A stretch of DNA of 64,000 bases from Lithospermum erythrorhizon (Eukaryota > Streptophyta > Magnoliopsida > Boraginales > Boraginaceae). The position numbers and the translations under genes are program-made. The stretch lies in assembly GCA_019722365.1 (NCBI GenBank), contig JADFUC010001010.1, positions 175,740 through 239,739 on the forward strand, written 5' to 3'. Of this stretch, positions 13,200 through 26,200 are shown in pieces; the stretch's first letter is position 1, and each line of letters opens with the position of its first letter. The notes beneath the pieces were generated by a model. That model was not told the origin of the DNA. It worked only from the letters and a program-made list of their open reading frames with translations, and made no database searches.

Positions 13200-14230
13200 C
13201 TATCAGCATCACCACCATTGTCGGCATCTCGTATCCTATCAACCCCATATCGGATTTTTCGGAAACACAAAGCACTTCGGTATTACCGTTCAGGTATGCT
13301 TAAAATCCTTTCACGAACTTTCGATGTTCTACATGGGTTAGACATATATCTACTAACAACTTCCTTTGCGCCCAATGCGATGCTCAGTGCAGATGCGCTG
13401 CATTGCATACATAAGACGCTACCTCTGCGAAGCATAAGGCACACTTATCCATATATCTTTAAATCATTCTCGATGCGAGGTGATTGTTAGAGATAATTGA
13501 AAATGGCGGTATCGAGTGCTTACGGTTTTGCGTCAGCATGTTGAACGACATCATCTTCTTCGGTATTCTTCCGTGTCAATCTCGGAGAATCCCGATCTCT
13601 GATTATTCTCATCGAAATTTGCTTTAGCCCTTTTTCGTCTTTCATTGCAAAATTCCGCTGATAACTCTTTTTGACATATTTATCTTATGCAAATCGAGCA
13701 TTGTCGACATATATCGTCTACATAAAGGAAGCGAGAATAACATAGTCTTTCAAACCTCCTCGTGCCAACAACGGTGATCGATGCCGAGATCTGCAAACTT
13801 GAACTTTCTTCGTAAAATTATAAAAGGTTATGTTCAGCTGCCTTGGAGAGCATTTTGGCTTAATCTGAAACTCTTTTCGAGTTTGCGGACCAAATATTCT
13901 TTCACTTTAACCTCAAAACCTTGAGGTTTCTTAAATGAAATATTTAACCGTCCAGTGCCCCGTATAAGCGGTTTTTACGTCCATCTATTGAAGGTGCGGA
14001 TTATCGCACTCTGCGACGAAGCGATTCGATTGTCGGCCAAACGACTACGGGTGAGAATATTCCCGATTAATGGTGATACACCTTCCTTTAGTTGAAATCC
14101 TTTGACAACCAATCGAGCCTTGTACCGTTTACTACCCGTCACATTCTTGATGATTCGATAGACCCATTTGTTCTGCCGATATTCTTTTAAAATTTGTCGG
14201 CGGTTTAGCAACTCGTGTCATATTTGTTAT
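13200..14230 (-). pseudogene. Copia reverse transcriptase / RNase H remnant
   Basis: The longest readable piece (13975-14211) begins with NKWVYRI and contains SKRYKARLVVKGFQLKEGV, the start of the Ty1/copia RT domain. After that the frame changes. KPQGFEVKVKEYLV near 13900 is the QPEGF motif region. A degraded YVDD is recognisable near 13700. VVSRYMSNP and ALCVSEKSDMGLIGY near 13220-13400 correspond to the linker and RNase H part. All pieces are in consistent minus order, which supports one decayed element rather than scattered fragments. Confidence 0.8.
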
Positions 14231-16679
14231 AAATGACTCCATCTCCTCTTTCATTCTTCTTTCCGCTTAATCGCATCGTCGCGTTATGCTTCTTACGTCG
14301 CCCAACTAGACTACTTTGTCGGAGTTAAAAAATAAGAAATTTAGCGGATGGAGAATACGCTTTGAGTTGGCACAGCACAATAACTACGTCTTACAGGACT
14401 AGAGTGTTTTACATGTAGCACATAGTATCGGAAGTGTTTTCCTAAATCTCAGCTTCTGTAGCCGTTAGTGCGACTCGCTCCCGGAGGTAGCATGTCGACA
14501 AAGGATCTTGAGGTTTACTTTACAAGATAGGGGCATGATAAGTTATGCCATTTGGAAAAACAGTGTTTTCCTCGGAGTTGGTGACTTTTCTCTGACAACT
14601 TTCTTATAAGCCCAGCAGCCACGTACATGCTGTAACACCTCTTGCATTAAAGATCACATCCTTACTGCGTATGATCTTGGGATTCTTTAAATCATAGAAC
14701 CGATATCCCATTCGGCGTTGCCGTAACTAATAAAATAATAAATACTGAATTTTGCCTCGAGAGCACACTTCTAGCGTTGCATCACATATGAACATAAAGC
14801 TAGCCAAATACTCTCGAGGAAAGATAAGTTTACTTTAGCCGAACTCAGCTTGCTTGAGGAATTTTTAAACTCTGAGAGGCTGAGGAATTAATACATTATC
14901 AGAAGGATGCATTATTGATTTAAATACGGCCTAGAGCGTCACGGTAATCCAAAATGTAACCTCGTACTCGAACGCGTTCATTTAGCGTTGTTCATCCTCA
15001 CCGGCTACTCGGATTACATTGGGGTGTTTTCGGAATAGTCTTACGCATTACGATCCCGTTACCGGCCTTGATATTGTTTGAAATCACTATCCAATATATT
15101 CGCCCCGTTATACGATCTCAAGCAAACATTTCGGCCCAGGTCTCGTTCTCGACCATGGCTCCGGTTCTTAAAGACTCCGTAAACTTGATTTGTGTTTCAT
15201 GAAATAAACCCCGAGCATACGGATTGCGTCATCCAGTAGAAGGTTACGTAATATAATGAACCTCCTTGAGAACCAACCGGTGCGAGTCACAAATAAATAC
15301 ATGTGAACTAATTAACTGTAATTTGGCTTGACGGTTTAACAAAAATAGCTTAACTGGCACAAAAGCCTTGCCCAGCTACCACTTGAGATATGATGATGAC
15401 GGACTGATTGGTACTAAATTATTTGAGACAAGCAATTTCATACTTTCATTCATGTGACCCAACCCGATTGTGCGAGCTTTGTCTTCAGAACCTCCGGCCA
15501 GCGGCTATCGTACTTTGAGAACCTCCGGTTGGAGTACAGCGTACCCGTGTCTCTTAACCAGCTGATCGTTGTTTCGCGTCTTCTTTCAGTGCCGTCGCGA
15601 AAGTTGTTCGATAACGTCTCCGTCGGTGACTAATAATCGAAGCTTTCTGAGCTTTGGTGCGTCTCCGGCTTTGTCGATTTCCGTAGAACGTTTGGCGAAA
15701 CCCCGGTAGCATCTACCGTACTCTGATATTGATAGTTCGCGTCAGTAGAGATGAACAGTCCATGATCTCGGTATATAATTAGCGTTATATCGTGGGTGTG
15801 AATGAAGCGATGCTTTGATCGAAAATCCGCAATTAATGAGCAATCAGCAGCCAAAGAGTAGTGCGTCTGGCATTGGTCATCCAGCAAACATTAATGTCGT
15901 TTATATTTGTCTGAGCCTCAGGCTTGCAGTCTTTCTCATGTGACCCGTCTTGCCCTGACGTGACTCAGAATCGTCCTCAATTTGACTTCTTACGCCTCTC
16001 TGCGACTTTGACTCCGTTTATTCTTGCTATTACCTACGTCGATTCACCTCTTTTCATATTGATGCGAACCTTTTTCTTACATATAGGTTCTGGCGCTTCC
16101 TCGGATAAGCGGCTCCTGCCCATTTACCTTAAGCTCAGCTGTCATTACTCTGAGTTCTTAGCTACTGACCATTGAAACACATTATTTGGCGAAGATGCGA
16201 TATGTCGATCTTTCGTCGTCGGAAATTCGCAGAAGCTTGATAGATAATTGGTTTATTGAAATATTAAAGTCAGGTAAGGTGCTGGTTATGGGGTATTTTT
16301 ACGGCGTCCTCGAGTGAAGCAATTTGTTTTAGGTGGCAGGTACGCTGTTGTTAGGCGATGTAGACTGCCATCTGAGTCGTGCGCCCGTGGACACTTTGTC
16401 GTGATATCGCCCAGCGGCGTGCCCAACGGCGTTTACCGGACAAACGTAGTGCGATTACGCTTTAAGACGGTCTGCAACTCTCCATTCTTCACCGTCCGTC
16501 TTATAGAACACATGCTTTGCCGAGCACGATTCGACTTTTACGAAATACGAGATAATCTCAGTATTAAATTAACGATGCGAGAAATCTATCGGTCGAAACA
16601 CCACCACCGGCGTATTGTCGCTCCTTGGATTTAGCTGACATTGAACACCAGTTTCCAATCGAGAACCTAGGCTACGTCT

Positions 16680-17255
16680 AGGTGTGTGATTATAGGCTGT
16701 CCCAATCACGAACCCTAAGCAATGATAACTCTGGTAAATTGCGGAAAAATAAACAAACACACAAATTTATACGGGTTCTCCTCGATGTGAAAGGAATAGA
16801 TCTGTTCTTTAGCTAGAAATCACTAAAATCAGTTGGAAGATTGTTACGATTCACACTGTCAATTTGAAACTATTTCGGTCAAGTATCTTTATAAGCTTGG
16901 TATTCTCGATAACAAAGCCTCCTTGATATTATTGATGATGATTGATAATATTATATAAGTTGTTTTGTATGTTAATTTTGTGATAGAAAAGCATGTAAAG
17001 AAGAAACGTCATATATAGAAGAAACACAGCTGGCAATTCGAAATAGATAACAAAGAGAGTCCAAGCGAAACGCCAATTACGCTTTACCGTTATCGTGGCT
17101 TTGCCATTGTGACTATGCTCGCGATGGAGGTCGCGGCTTGGCTTAACATCTTAGAACTGCTGACGACATAAAGTGACCTCCGTCATTGACCGCGGCTCGC
17201 GATGGAAGTCACGACTTGATAAAAATAAAAAAAATTCTTGTCGTGGCGTGTGATA
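16680..17255 (-). repeat. Copia 5' LTR (right copy)
   Basis: This is the right member of the LTR pair. It shares with the left copy the GTGTGATTATAGGC end, the AATGATAACTCTG and CACACAAATTTATACG blocks, the GATGATGATTGATAATAT block and a region with repeated CGATGGA(G)GTC(A/G)CG(A/G)C motifs. It carries extra sequence near 17000-17100 that is absent from the other copy. The outer boundary near 17255 is approximate. No convincing tRNA primer-binding site could be recognised next to the inner end. Confidence 0.65.
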
Positions 17256-17999
17256 GTCGAGGAAAAATGTCGGGCCTCCGTACTCTTGAGCAAGTGCTAT
17301 TGAATCACAAAGCCATCGTGCACCATGTCTGCCGGACCGCGATGAGCGTAGCCGGTAAATATATCCTTATTCCTACTTTGTTACGCGAGAGTTGAACTCC
17401 GGTACTTGATACTATCCAGCTGATCACGTAATAATATTCCGCTTTGCGATTGTTTCTGATATCTTTGTTGTGTGAAGTATGCGAAGCCTCAAATTATTTC
17501 TAACTTTGTATGGTTGTCTACTACATCTTTTTGTTACATGATATGCCAAAGCGCGAGAAGATATGATTGAGTGAATTCTACCGTTGTTGCCATTTATCGC
17601 ATAATATTTTCGACGGCTTCGCAGTAATTAGCTTTCATTTGGAAGTGTGCTCCGAAGGAATAATGTGATCTGCAATTGCCTCGCTTTGCTTTGATTTTGA
17701 GGCCCCTGTTTATATAAAATTAAGTAAATTTTTGTGAGTTGGTTTGATACTTATTTAATTCCATGACTTATAGACAAAAAATACCTATATCTACATATTA
17801 CATTTCATGATTGATAGACAGACAGACAACACCTATATATACATAGTATAAATACATGCATTAGAACAGGTTCAAAATTGATTTCAAGAATGTCTAAAAT
17901 TGTCAAATGATATAACTAAATAGAATCATAATAGTTAAAAAGTAAAGTTAATTATGTATTGTATAATATTACCTTGTCTCTCAGTTTCAAATATTTCTT

Positions 18000-19680
18000 C
18001 GAATGAGTTGTATTGTGAAAGATCTGCCTGCTTTAGATTCTTTCTAGCAGTGTAGCCAACTCTTGGAATGTTGCCGTGCCACCTGGTTCTCCATTTGGAA
18101 ACATGAGAACGTATTAAAGCGGATCATGGCATGCGTAATATCTGCACTCGTGACTTGATCGAGACTTAGTGTATACAGGATATCTCGTGGTTCAAAAGTT
18201 ATTATCTGGTCGTCATGATCATATACCGGCGACTTACGTACTTGTTGGTACCAACATATTCTACGATCGAGGTTGGATTGGATCGATCCTGATATGATAT
18301 TCTTCTATATTGTCGAGAGTGGATGCTTGTTTAAGGAAGATCGTATAAGGATTACACTGCATTTCTTCAACTAAATGCTCCACTATTGATACATCTAACC
18401 TTGGTAGTGTTGAGAGTCTATGCGCGACTTGATGTGTAGGATCGTAGAAATAGAACTGAATACCGGTCAGCTTCTTTGAACTATCATGAGGGGAAAGATC
18501 ATCTAATAAATGATGCAACATCCTTTGCGCTTCTTGTATAAATACCGCTGATCTGCCCTCTTAGAAGTTGTTCATCATGACGCACTCGATGGATGTGTGA
18601 GGAAATGATTTTTGTAAGTTCTTATCATATGTTGGAATTCCACACATTTTGGGTTGTACTTGTTATGAGGTAAACTATGTAAGCTGGAAGCTTGGTTTCA
18701 GCCAAATGAACCTCTCCACCAGAATAACAAAATCGATCTATTTCTCTATAGAACTTGTAGGCTCCACAATATTTGCATGGTGGCACTCGTGGGAGTATCA
18801 ATAACCGAGCATCATCTTCGATATTACGTTTATTTTCTCTGTCTTATAACTGAGGGGCCTGCAAAATGGTGTGTGTATATGAGCATAATGATTGATCTAT
18901 CTTTATTCATCGCTTTGGGTAAAAGTCACTTTGATGTATTAGTTGTTGCCCACACTCTACTAATACAATTTTATGAGTTTATATTCTTACCAGAGTCATG
19001 CACATTAGAGTCAAACACATCAGAATCAGTGTTAATCGGATTGCAACATTGGTTGTCCATGGTTATCTGTATAGATATAAAAAATGAGTAAGATATAAAA
19101 TATACATATACACCATACTACTGTATATATATGAATATAAAAAATGAACGATATATAAGATATATATTTAGATGATACTACATTGATGTCATTATCGCTC
19201 ACTGAAAATCATAAACATTAGTATTAATGTATTAGGGAAGTACCTCTTCAACTATAGGTTGTCTTCCAATGTTGATGTGATCATTTGTTATCATATAGTT
19301 ATTGCAGATTTCTTCAGATGAAAGTTGATGATTAGCACGAATATTCGAAACCATTTTAAATATAAAAATGCATACACAGAAACATATGTAATTCCAATTT
19401 ATAGTTTTAGTAATGTAGGTTGCCATCACATACCTCAGTTTGCAGGAAGCCTTCTTTGGTCGTGTCTTTACGAGAATTTCCAGCATTGGTTGTATCCGAT
19501 TCTTTTTTTCTTTCTTCACAAGATGCGTTATAAGGAAGGCGAATGATAAGGCAGTACAAAGTGGTTCGTGATATTTTTTCATGACAGATACCAGTAAATA
19601 AAAATTCTGATTGGTACCTGCTCTCCGTTCTCTACGTCTTTTATTGATTTGGTCTTTATGTGCTGTTTGTATACTCAAAT
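18000..19680 (-). pseudogene. Helitron N-terminal domain fragments
   Basis: The stretch 18261-18521 contains GIQFYFYDPTHQVAHRLS followed by LDVSIVEHLVEEMQCNPY, the core of the Helitron-like N domain that precedes Rep in plant Helitrons. Upstream (18700-18800, minus) VPPCKYCGAYKFYREIDRFC plus YSGGEVHLA matches the zinc-binding segment of the same family. The stretch 19232-19678 begins with an Arg-rich segment (KRRRERRAG). Below 18260 the FPNGEPG motif appears with frame shifts. The plus-strand open stretch at 18777-19091 is only the complement of this coding sequence. Confidence 0.8.
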
Positions 19681-19699
19681 ATTCATTGATTGTTTTCGT

Positions 19700-20278
19700 T
19701 TTTCAACAGATAGAGTCGCATATAAGTTTACTTTAAAAAAAAAGGAGATATCTGGAAATGGATTACTACATGGTTCGTAGGTAAATAGAGACTATGGTTG
19801 TTAGATTCATTACCAACGGATTACCAACGGATTCGGAGCTTTGGAGATATGGTAAATGTTTGGACTATATTAAGAAACAATTTCTAACACATGTATATAC
19901 ACATTTTGGATTTTTTAGGGTGGAGATTGAAGTGTCGCCGATAGGTTGGTAAGAATGAGTGTTGAAGATGATGGAATATTTGGTCTGTGTGTTTGCAAAT
20001 AATCCACCACATAAATTTCGTAGGAAGTAATTTTCAGCACAACTCATAAAAATAAGTAGAATAAAGTTATAACAATAGTAATACAAAAGAAGCAATTCTC
20101 CATACATGAATCCATGTTTTTGAAAGGGACAAATTGCAGAACAAGGTAGATAACCTTTTATTTCTTTAAAATAAATATAACATGGTCGATAACCTTTTAT
20201 TTCTTGGTGCTTTATTAGGCAACACCCGCCTTCATAGTTGGTTTGACCAGTTCATTGTTGCAAGCCTTTGTGGAGATC
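19700..20278. other. Junction between Helitron remnant and CCD 3' flank
   Basis: No gene is seen. The segment holds the unresolved 5' end of the minus-strand Helitron and the 3' flank/UTR of the carotenoid cleavage dioxygenase gene, whose stop codon is at 20279-20281. An 18-base motif, GATAACCTTTTATTTCTT, occurs twice about 40 bases apart (20149 and 20188), a small local duplication. No clear Helitron TC terminus could be found here. Confidence 0.45.
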
Positions 20279-23200
20279 TTAAATTGAAGTATTTTTTTGG
20301 GCTTGGAGCTCATCCTGTTCAAAAAGTTTTGAATATTATTATTCCGACATAGAATTACACTTTTAATAAATTCAATCAGATAGAAAAGATATATAAATAT
20401 TGTTCAGTGTAACTTACCCCCGTCACATATATAGCATGAAAGCCATATGGAACCCTATTTGGCAATCCAATTGTTGAGACAATCTCCATTGTTAGTGCAT
20501 CAATCACATAAGCATATGATTTCCTGCATATAAATTTTCTAATTTAAAGGATCAATCTATATGAGAAATCGTACGAATTTGAAATGTTAGAGATTTAAAA
20601 AATTGACTAAGAAATAAGTTAACTACAAATGTCATTAAAATAACACAAAAGGAAAATTTTGAGGTAGTATAATTAGCAAAGATGGAAGAAGAATGGTACT
20701 CAGTAATCTCGCTATGCACAAAGATGATCAAGTAGCCATCGTCTTCTGAAGTTGGAGTATCTGATTTTGGGACAAAGACAACTTCGCCCCCGTATATTCC
20801 TTCCTCAAATTTCAATTTTGTTTCTATTTTCCCATCTGGTGAATTCAAATCATATTTTACTATTGAAAATATCTTTGATAAATTATTCGCCTCACTCAAG
20901 TACATATATCGTGATGGCCTGCATTTCAATAATCATGGATTTATTTTTGGAAGGATGAAATATATAACAAATTCTTGATACTAATTTGAAAACGATAAAT
21001 ATATGAAAAATAATGCACAATAGAGCAAGAGCGGTAGAAATTAGTGAGGGTAGGTCGTATAAAAAGAAAAAGTGAGATTTTAAATCGAGGTGGGCGAATA
21101 ATGTAGATTTATAAAATTTTAATAAAATATGTACGTTAAAAAAAAATTAAACATAAAATTAGCATTTTAAAAAAAAAATTGGGACGGTAAAGGGACCTAC
21201 TTTTGACCCTCAAAGAGCTCGCCCCTACAATAGAGGAATCCGTAGATAAAAAATTCTTTGATAGAACTATACCGAGATATCATTAATTATCGACCATAAT
21301 TCGGCGATGGTGTAATACTGGCTGGGTTTGGTCCGCCGTTTGGGCTGTCAGCAAGGGCCGTGCGGCGATGGTCGACTTCGGGGCAGCAATACGTGTTAAC
21401 GGGGAGATAAAACTGCATCACGGCCAAACTATCTAGTAATATTTTGACAATTATCTCCTAACTATCTCTAAATAACTATATGTAAGTGGCTTAATGATCA
21501 AAACGGGCCCTTATATATTTGGCAAACTTCATTTGAGTGACTATATATAAATGAATTTTACCCCTGATAGTTTATTAAACTTTTAAAATCCACGACAAAT
21601 AAAAACACATGTTACCTTGCCATGTAGCTCTCATTGATCTTTGGATAATCGGCATAAGTGTTTGTTACCTTTTCCCTCGTACACTCCCCAGTATTCATGT
21701 TAAATGTCAACTTGTATCTAGGAAATGAATTATGATATTAATGTGATATGAAAAACTAAACATATATCCACATGATGAAGAATATATATAGAACAAGATT
21801 GTTGGGTACTATCTTACAAATTTGGTAATGTAAGTGCAACTTGTGCTTCAATTGTACTTCTACGGGCAATGGCAGGAGCAATATATGGCCTATTAGTTCT
21901 TTGATCCATTTCCGGGTTCATTAGGCAACTATACAAGACAATATTGCCATTATCATCTTCCCAAGCATTTCCTAGAATACATTTGGAAAATAAAATCTTG
22001 ATGAGATGTGAATTTTATTTCATTTACAGAATTCTAACATTACGTATTTGACTTATTACCGTTGTGGAAAATGAAAAAGGGAACGTCATCGGTAAACTCG
22101 AACCATTTGATTCCTTCTTCACTAGTCGCATAACGGGGAAGAATGCCAAAACGAGCCTTCTTTGTTGGATCTAAGCTATAAACCCATTCGTTGTTCTCTA
22201 TCATATTCTGCAAAACACAAACACAAATTGTTAGCTACAGTAATTTTGGATTCTTCGTGACACTATATGGTACATTTGTCATATTCATATATGTAATTAT
22301 GTTTAAACATTAATTTTAAATTATAAACATGACTAAAGTATAATAGAAAATGTTACATTTGACCCGATCTCAACCGTAATAACTTTTATGTAACAAACAA
22401 TGATATGTTATTTTTTGATACCTCTGGACTAAAGACATAAGGCAAGTCCATGAATATCACATATTTCTCTGTCAAACCCATGTCGTGATTATAGGATGGG
22501 CCGGTCATTGTTATTGGTACAGAATTGCTCATGACACCATCTTTGGAGATAACGTTGTATATGCAATATGGTTCCGTATACATAGATCCAAATAAAAACA
22601 TTTCACCTGAAAGAAACAGAGTTAGTATTCATGCTGTAAATTACTTGTGCTAATAATTCATGTCATTCTGCATAAAAATTGATATAATGAGACTCTTGTT
22701 ACTTAAAGAAGTATACTTCAATTTATATGATTCGTGTATCATAAATTAATACACCAGTTGAGTGATGATTTGCCCTATGTTTTCATGTTGGTGTAATTTT
22801 TTCCTCTCTTGATTTCCAAAACAAGCTAAAAAAATGTTTTAGTTACCTGTGATAGGATCTTTCTTGGGATGTGGAGTGCACCAATGATCTAATACTCCAT
22901 TGTAATTGTTGATGCCAAGTGTTTTAATATCCCCAGTATCATCAACTGAGATTGCATCTGCCAAGCATGATATCGGAAAACAAAGTACGTTAATTCGGGA
23001 TAGTAACAAACTAACAATTGTGTTAATAATATAATTAATTTTTAACATTATTGTAAATTTTATGGGATCAAATTATAATTTGATTTATTATTTGTGACCA
23101 AATTGAAAAATAACTCTTTGTGAAAAAATGAACTAATTTTTCGACCTTTGGCATATATCATAATATATTCAAAATTATCTATATAATACCGAGTATTATT

Positions 23201-26200
23201 CAACATACATAATATGAAGTATTATTCAACATATATATAAAAAATTAAATATTTGCATTCAAAATTTAAAATTCATTCATCAAATATTAGATTTGATAAT
23301 TTTTTAAGAATGTAAATAAGATATATTTAATTTGGATGAAAAATAGATAAAAATGTACACTACTTACATGGTTGACCAAAATCTTCAAGAGCCATAATCC
23401 TTCCACTATGATATACAAGTCCTGTATTTGCTGCATAAATGATTTCCAAAAGTTAGATACCCATACAATACGGTTCTTATTGATTTTATTTTTAAAATTA
23501 GATACCACTTAAAATTTAATATATTTGATATATTAATGAATTGTTTCCAAACTCAAATATAATATTTAATGTTAACGTCACCAAATTCATCTTTAAGTTA
23601 TTATTGCCCTTTTGAAGAGTGTATAATCAAATACTCTGTAATAATCCGTAATAAGTTCGAATAATAACACATGGATATCATTGCTTATTTTTTTATTTTT
23701 TTGAAAATTAGCGATGGTAAGAGTATTATAACTTATGAGAATATTATAAATATTACAAATTTGAGACTCTTTGTTAATTATTACAGTTAGAGAATAATGT
23801 TAACTAATATAGAATTAGAGAACTATTACAAGTAAGAAAAATATGTCTCTTATGAATGTCATTAGGCTATGAAGTCATATGCGGATATATTATTGCTTAT
23901 TAGTAAAAAAAAGTTTGACTAGCAGTTTCGAAATATACCCATGAATAATTTCTTGAATGCTTCTACAATACAATTAAAAAATGTAATGCACCGAATTAAG
24001 AAAACACAAAAAAATAAAAATAATAATAACTTGAGTGATGATTTAATCAAATAAGTGGAATAAGTGGGGAAATGATAATATCCAATAACTTAAAATTGGG
24101 AAGATATAATGCCATTAACATTTTCTTACAATTTGTGTACCCATATGACTCATCCAATATCTGAAATTTTGATCGTAAAGTGTGTATGCAGGAGGCGAAT
24201 ATTCCATAGTTCCCTTCCATATCTCCATACTGCATAGAGAAAGTAATTGATGTGTGTTATTAAGGATTGTTTATAAGTAAATTTTTTCGAAATCAAGGTA
24301 TTGGTTAAAATTAATTGAAAGTCCTACATATATACTTTTAATAATACTCATTATGTACTTACCTTGTAAACTTCAGCCCTATCAAAATCTCCCTCTTGTA
24401 TGTAGCGTGAAGTCCCGGCATATCGTGACACATATGTCGCCGTGCCATCTTTAAATTTTAGACCATGAATCATACTACAACATGATGAACACCATTTAAT
24501 TTTCGTATTGGATCACACACCACTTAGGTTTGTCTTTTGTTGCGAATTTTATTTTTAAAAAGTGCACTTGCGTTAATAGTGTAGTGAGTGATAAAAAATT
24601 CAAATCTCTTATGAATTTGTGATGGAGGTAGTCTAATATTCCATTCGTCTTCTTAATTGATCATTTAGTAAAAAAAAAATATTATTTTATTATAATTGAT
24701 AGTTTACATTATCAATATAATTTTTTGAAGTTAAAAGAATTCTCTTAATAAAGCACTTCTTCCGTCTTATATATTTTTTTAAAGAATACTCCCTCAGTCT
24801 TATATTTTTGTTTATTAATATTGCTCTCTCTCCTTGAAAATAGTAAAATCCATTACTGTATTATCTTAATAAAGTACTTTTGAGCTAGGTGATCATTAAA
24901 TTGAAACGGAGAGAATAATAAATACACATTTAGAATTCAATTATAAAAAAGAACTTATATAAAACAAGAAAATAGGGCTCATTTCGAATATATGTATTTT
25001 TTGTGTTTCGGTGCAAAAAGTGTAAGTCGAAGGGAGATGGTGCTCTAATCTAAGGTAATGGCTAATGGCTTACATGTATATTTACATTGACCTTATCCTA
25101 AGAAAGACTATTGGAATTTAAACCTACGATCATATTCAACTTTTTAGCCTAACTTCTTATGACTAAATAAACTAGTCCCTTGGTTTATAAATATTCGTAT
25201 TGACTTGACTACAATACTACATCATAGACCATATTAGGATATAGTCCGAATGGAAAGTTGATATTATACCTGTCTCCATCCATCCTGCATTAAAATTAAA
25301 TAAACTTTTAGAGCCTTGCTTGCATCTATAAAATATGAAATTACTATGCTGGTCTTTGTTCAAGAAAAAACAATATAATATGAAGAATAGATTGATAAAA
25401 CTTGAAAAACATATGAACTTTATTTAAAAAAATCATACCAACTATAAAGTGCTTCCGGATCGAATTTCGGGTCAGGACCGTTTCTAAGCATCATGCCATT
25501 GATAGATTTCTACAAGGAAAAGAGTACCTTAATTTATCAGCATCAGATTCCCAGTCTACAAGCTATACCTCAAAGTTTATTTAGTTATTGATCATTAAAA
25601 TGCAAACGAGACAATCATTTGGAGAGAAGTGTGTAAATAATACAGTACGGAATATATAAAAGTTGTTAAAATCGTAACTATAGAAGATGTATGTCCTTGT
25701 TTATCTGATATCACATTACTTCGATTTGAATTAAATCACCATGTCATCGATTCCATTAAAAAATATAATATTGCGTGTTGATTAGATACCAAATACGGAG
25801 TATTTATTAACTACAAACTAATAAAGTTAAGCTATGGAGACATTATATGATGCATTGTAGTTGGATTATGTCAAGATGTTATTGTGATTAACTAATAAAT
25901 CATCAATCCTCTGTTTTAATGTAACTCTCAAGTTTAATTTTCATTTTTAATAACTAGACGATCATTTTGGGATGGAATTAGTACTATCTATTAATTTAAT
26001 AAATATGTGGATATAGTAGACTTACGGGAATTTTACCAATGATTTCAAGCTTACTATTAGGGGGAGTCTCCTGTCTAATAGGTGCAAAGTTGCCAGTGAG
26101 GTAATATGGAATTCCTTCTAATGCATCACCCCAGTATGTTTTTGCAACAGTTTGGACCAACTGGTCAACAATATTTGAAGCTAGTCCTGGTTGAGGATTT

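Larger units (their letters stand above)
12240..17255 (-). mobile_element. Ty1/copia LTR retrotransposon, degraded, nested in the Helitron
   Basis: Two direct repeats, about 12240-12729 and 16680-17255, share long blocks: GTGTGATTATAGGC, CACACAAATTTATACG, GCCTCCTTG, TTGATGATGATTGATAATAT and GTTGTTTTGTATGTTAATTT. They behave as LTRs. Between them the minus strand carries Copia RT (NKWVYRI, then SKRYKARLVVKGFQ, 13975-14211), further RT (KPQGFEVKVKEYLV near 13900), and RNase H (VVSRYMSNP, ALCVSEKSDMGLIGY near 13220-13400). A purine-rich tract followed by TTGTTGATG next to 12730 fits the PPT/3' LTR junction. The LTRs differ by many substitutions and indels and pol is full of stops, so this is an old insertion. 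Target-site duplications were not resolved. Confidence 0.8.
8300..19700 (-). mobile_element. Old autonomous Helitron (RepHel), interrupted by a Copia element
   Basis: On the minus strand, in the correct order, are an Arg-rich start (NKRRRERRA near 19630), a zinc motif (CKYCGAYKF...FCYSGGEV near 18750-18790), the Helitron-like N domain (IQFYFYDPTHQVAHRL...LDVSIVEHLVEEM, 18261-18521) and a FPNGEPG motif near 18100. The Rep region follows at about 11640-12228 with remnants of the HUH segment, DKCKNHYPKEF, YPVYRRR and KYLYKYIHKGHDK. Next comes LLYKDFPRHSVWDSQ (11304-11522), then Pif1-like helicase down to 9384. A Copia retrotransposon occupies about 12240-17255 between the two halves. Many frameshifts show the element is dead. 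Exact termini (5' TC, 3' hairpin plus CTRR) were not identified, so the outer limits are approximate. Confidence 0.8.

Noticed and set aside
18777..19091. Plus-strand 104-codon frame
   Set aside because: It is the complement of the Helitron N-terminal zinc-motif region on the minus strand.
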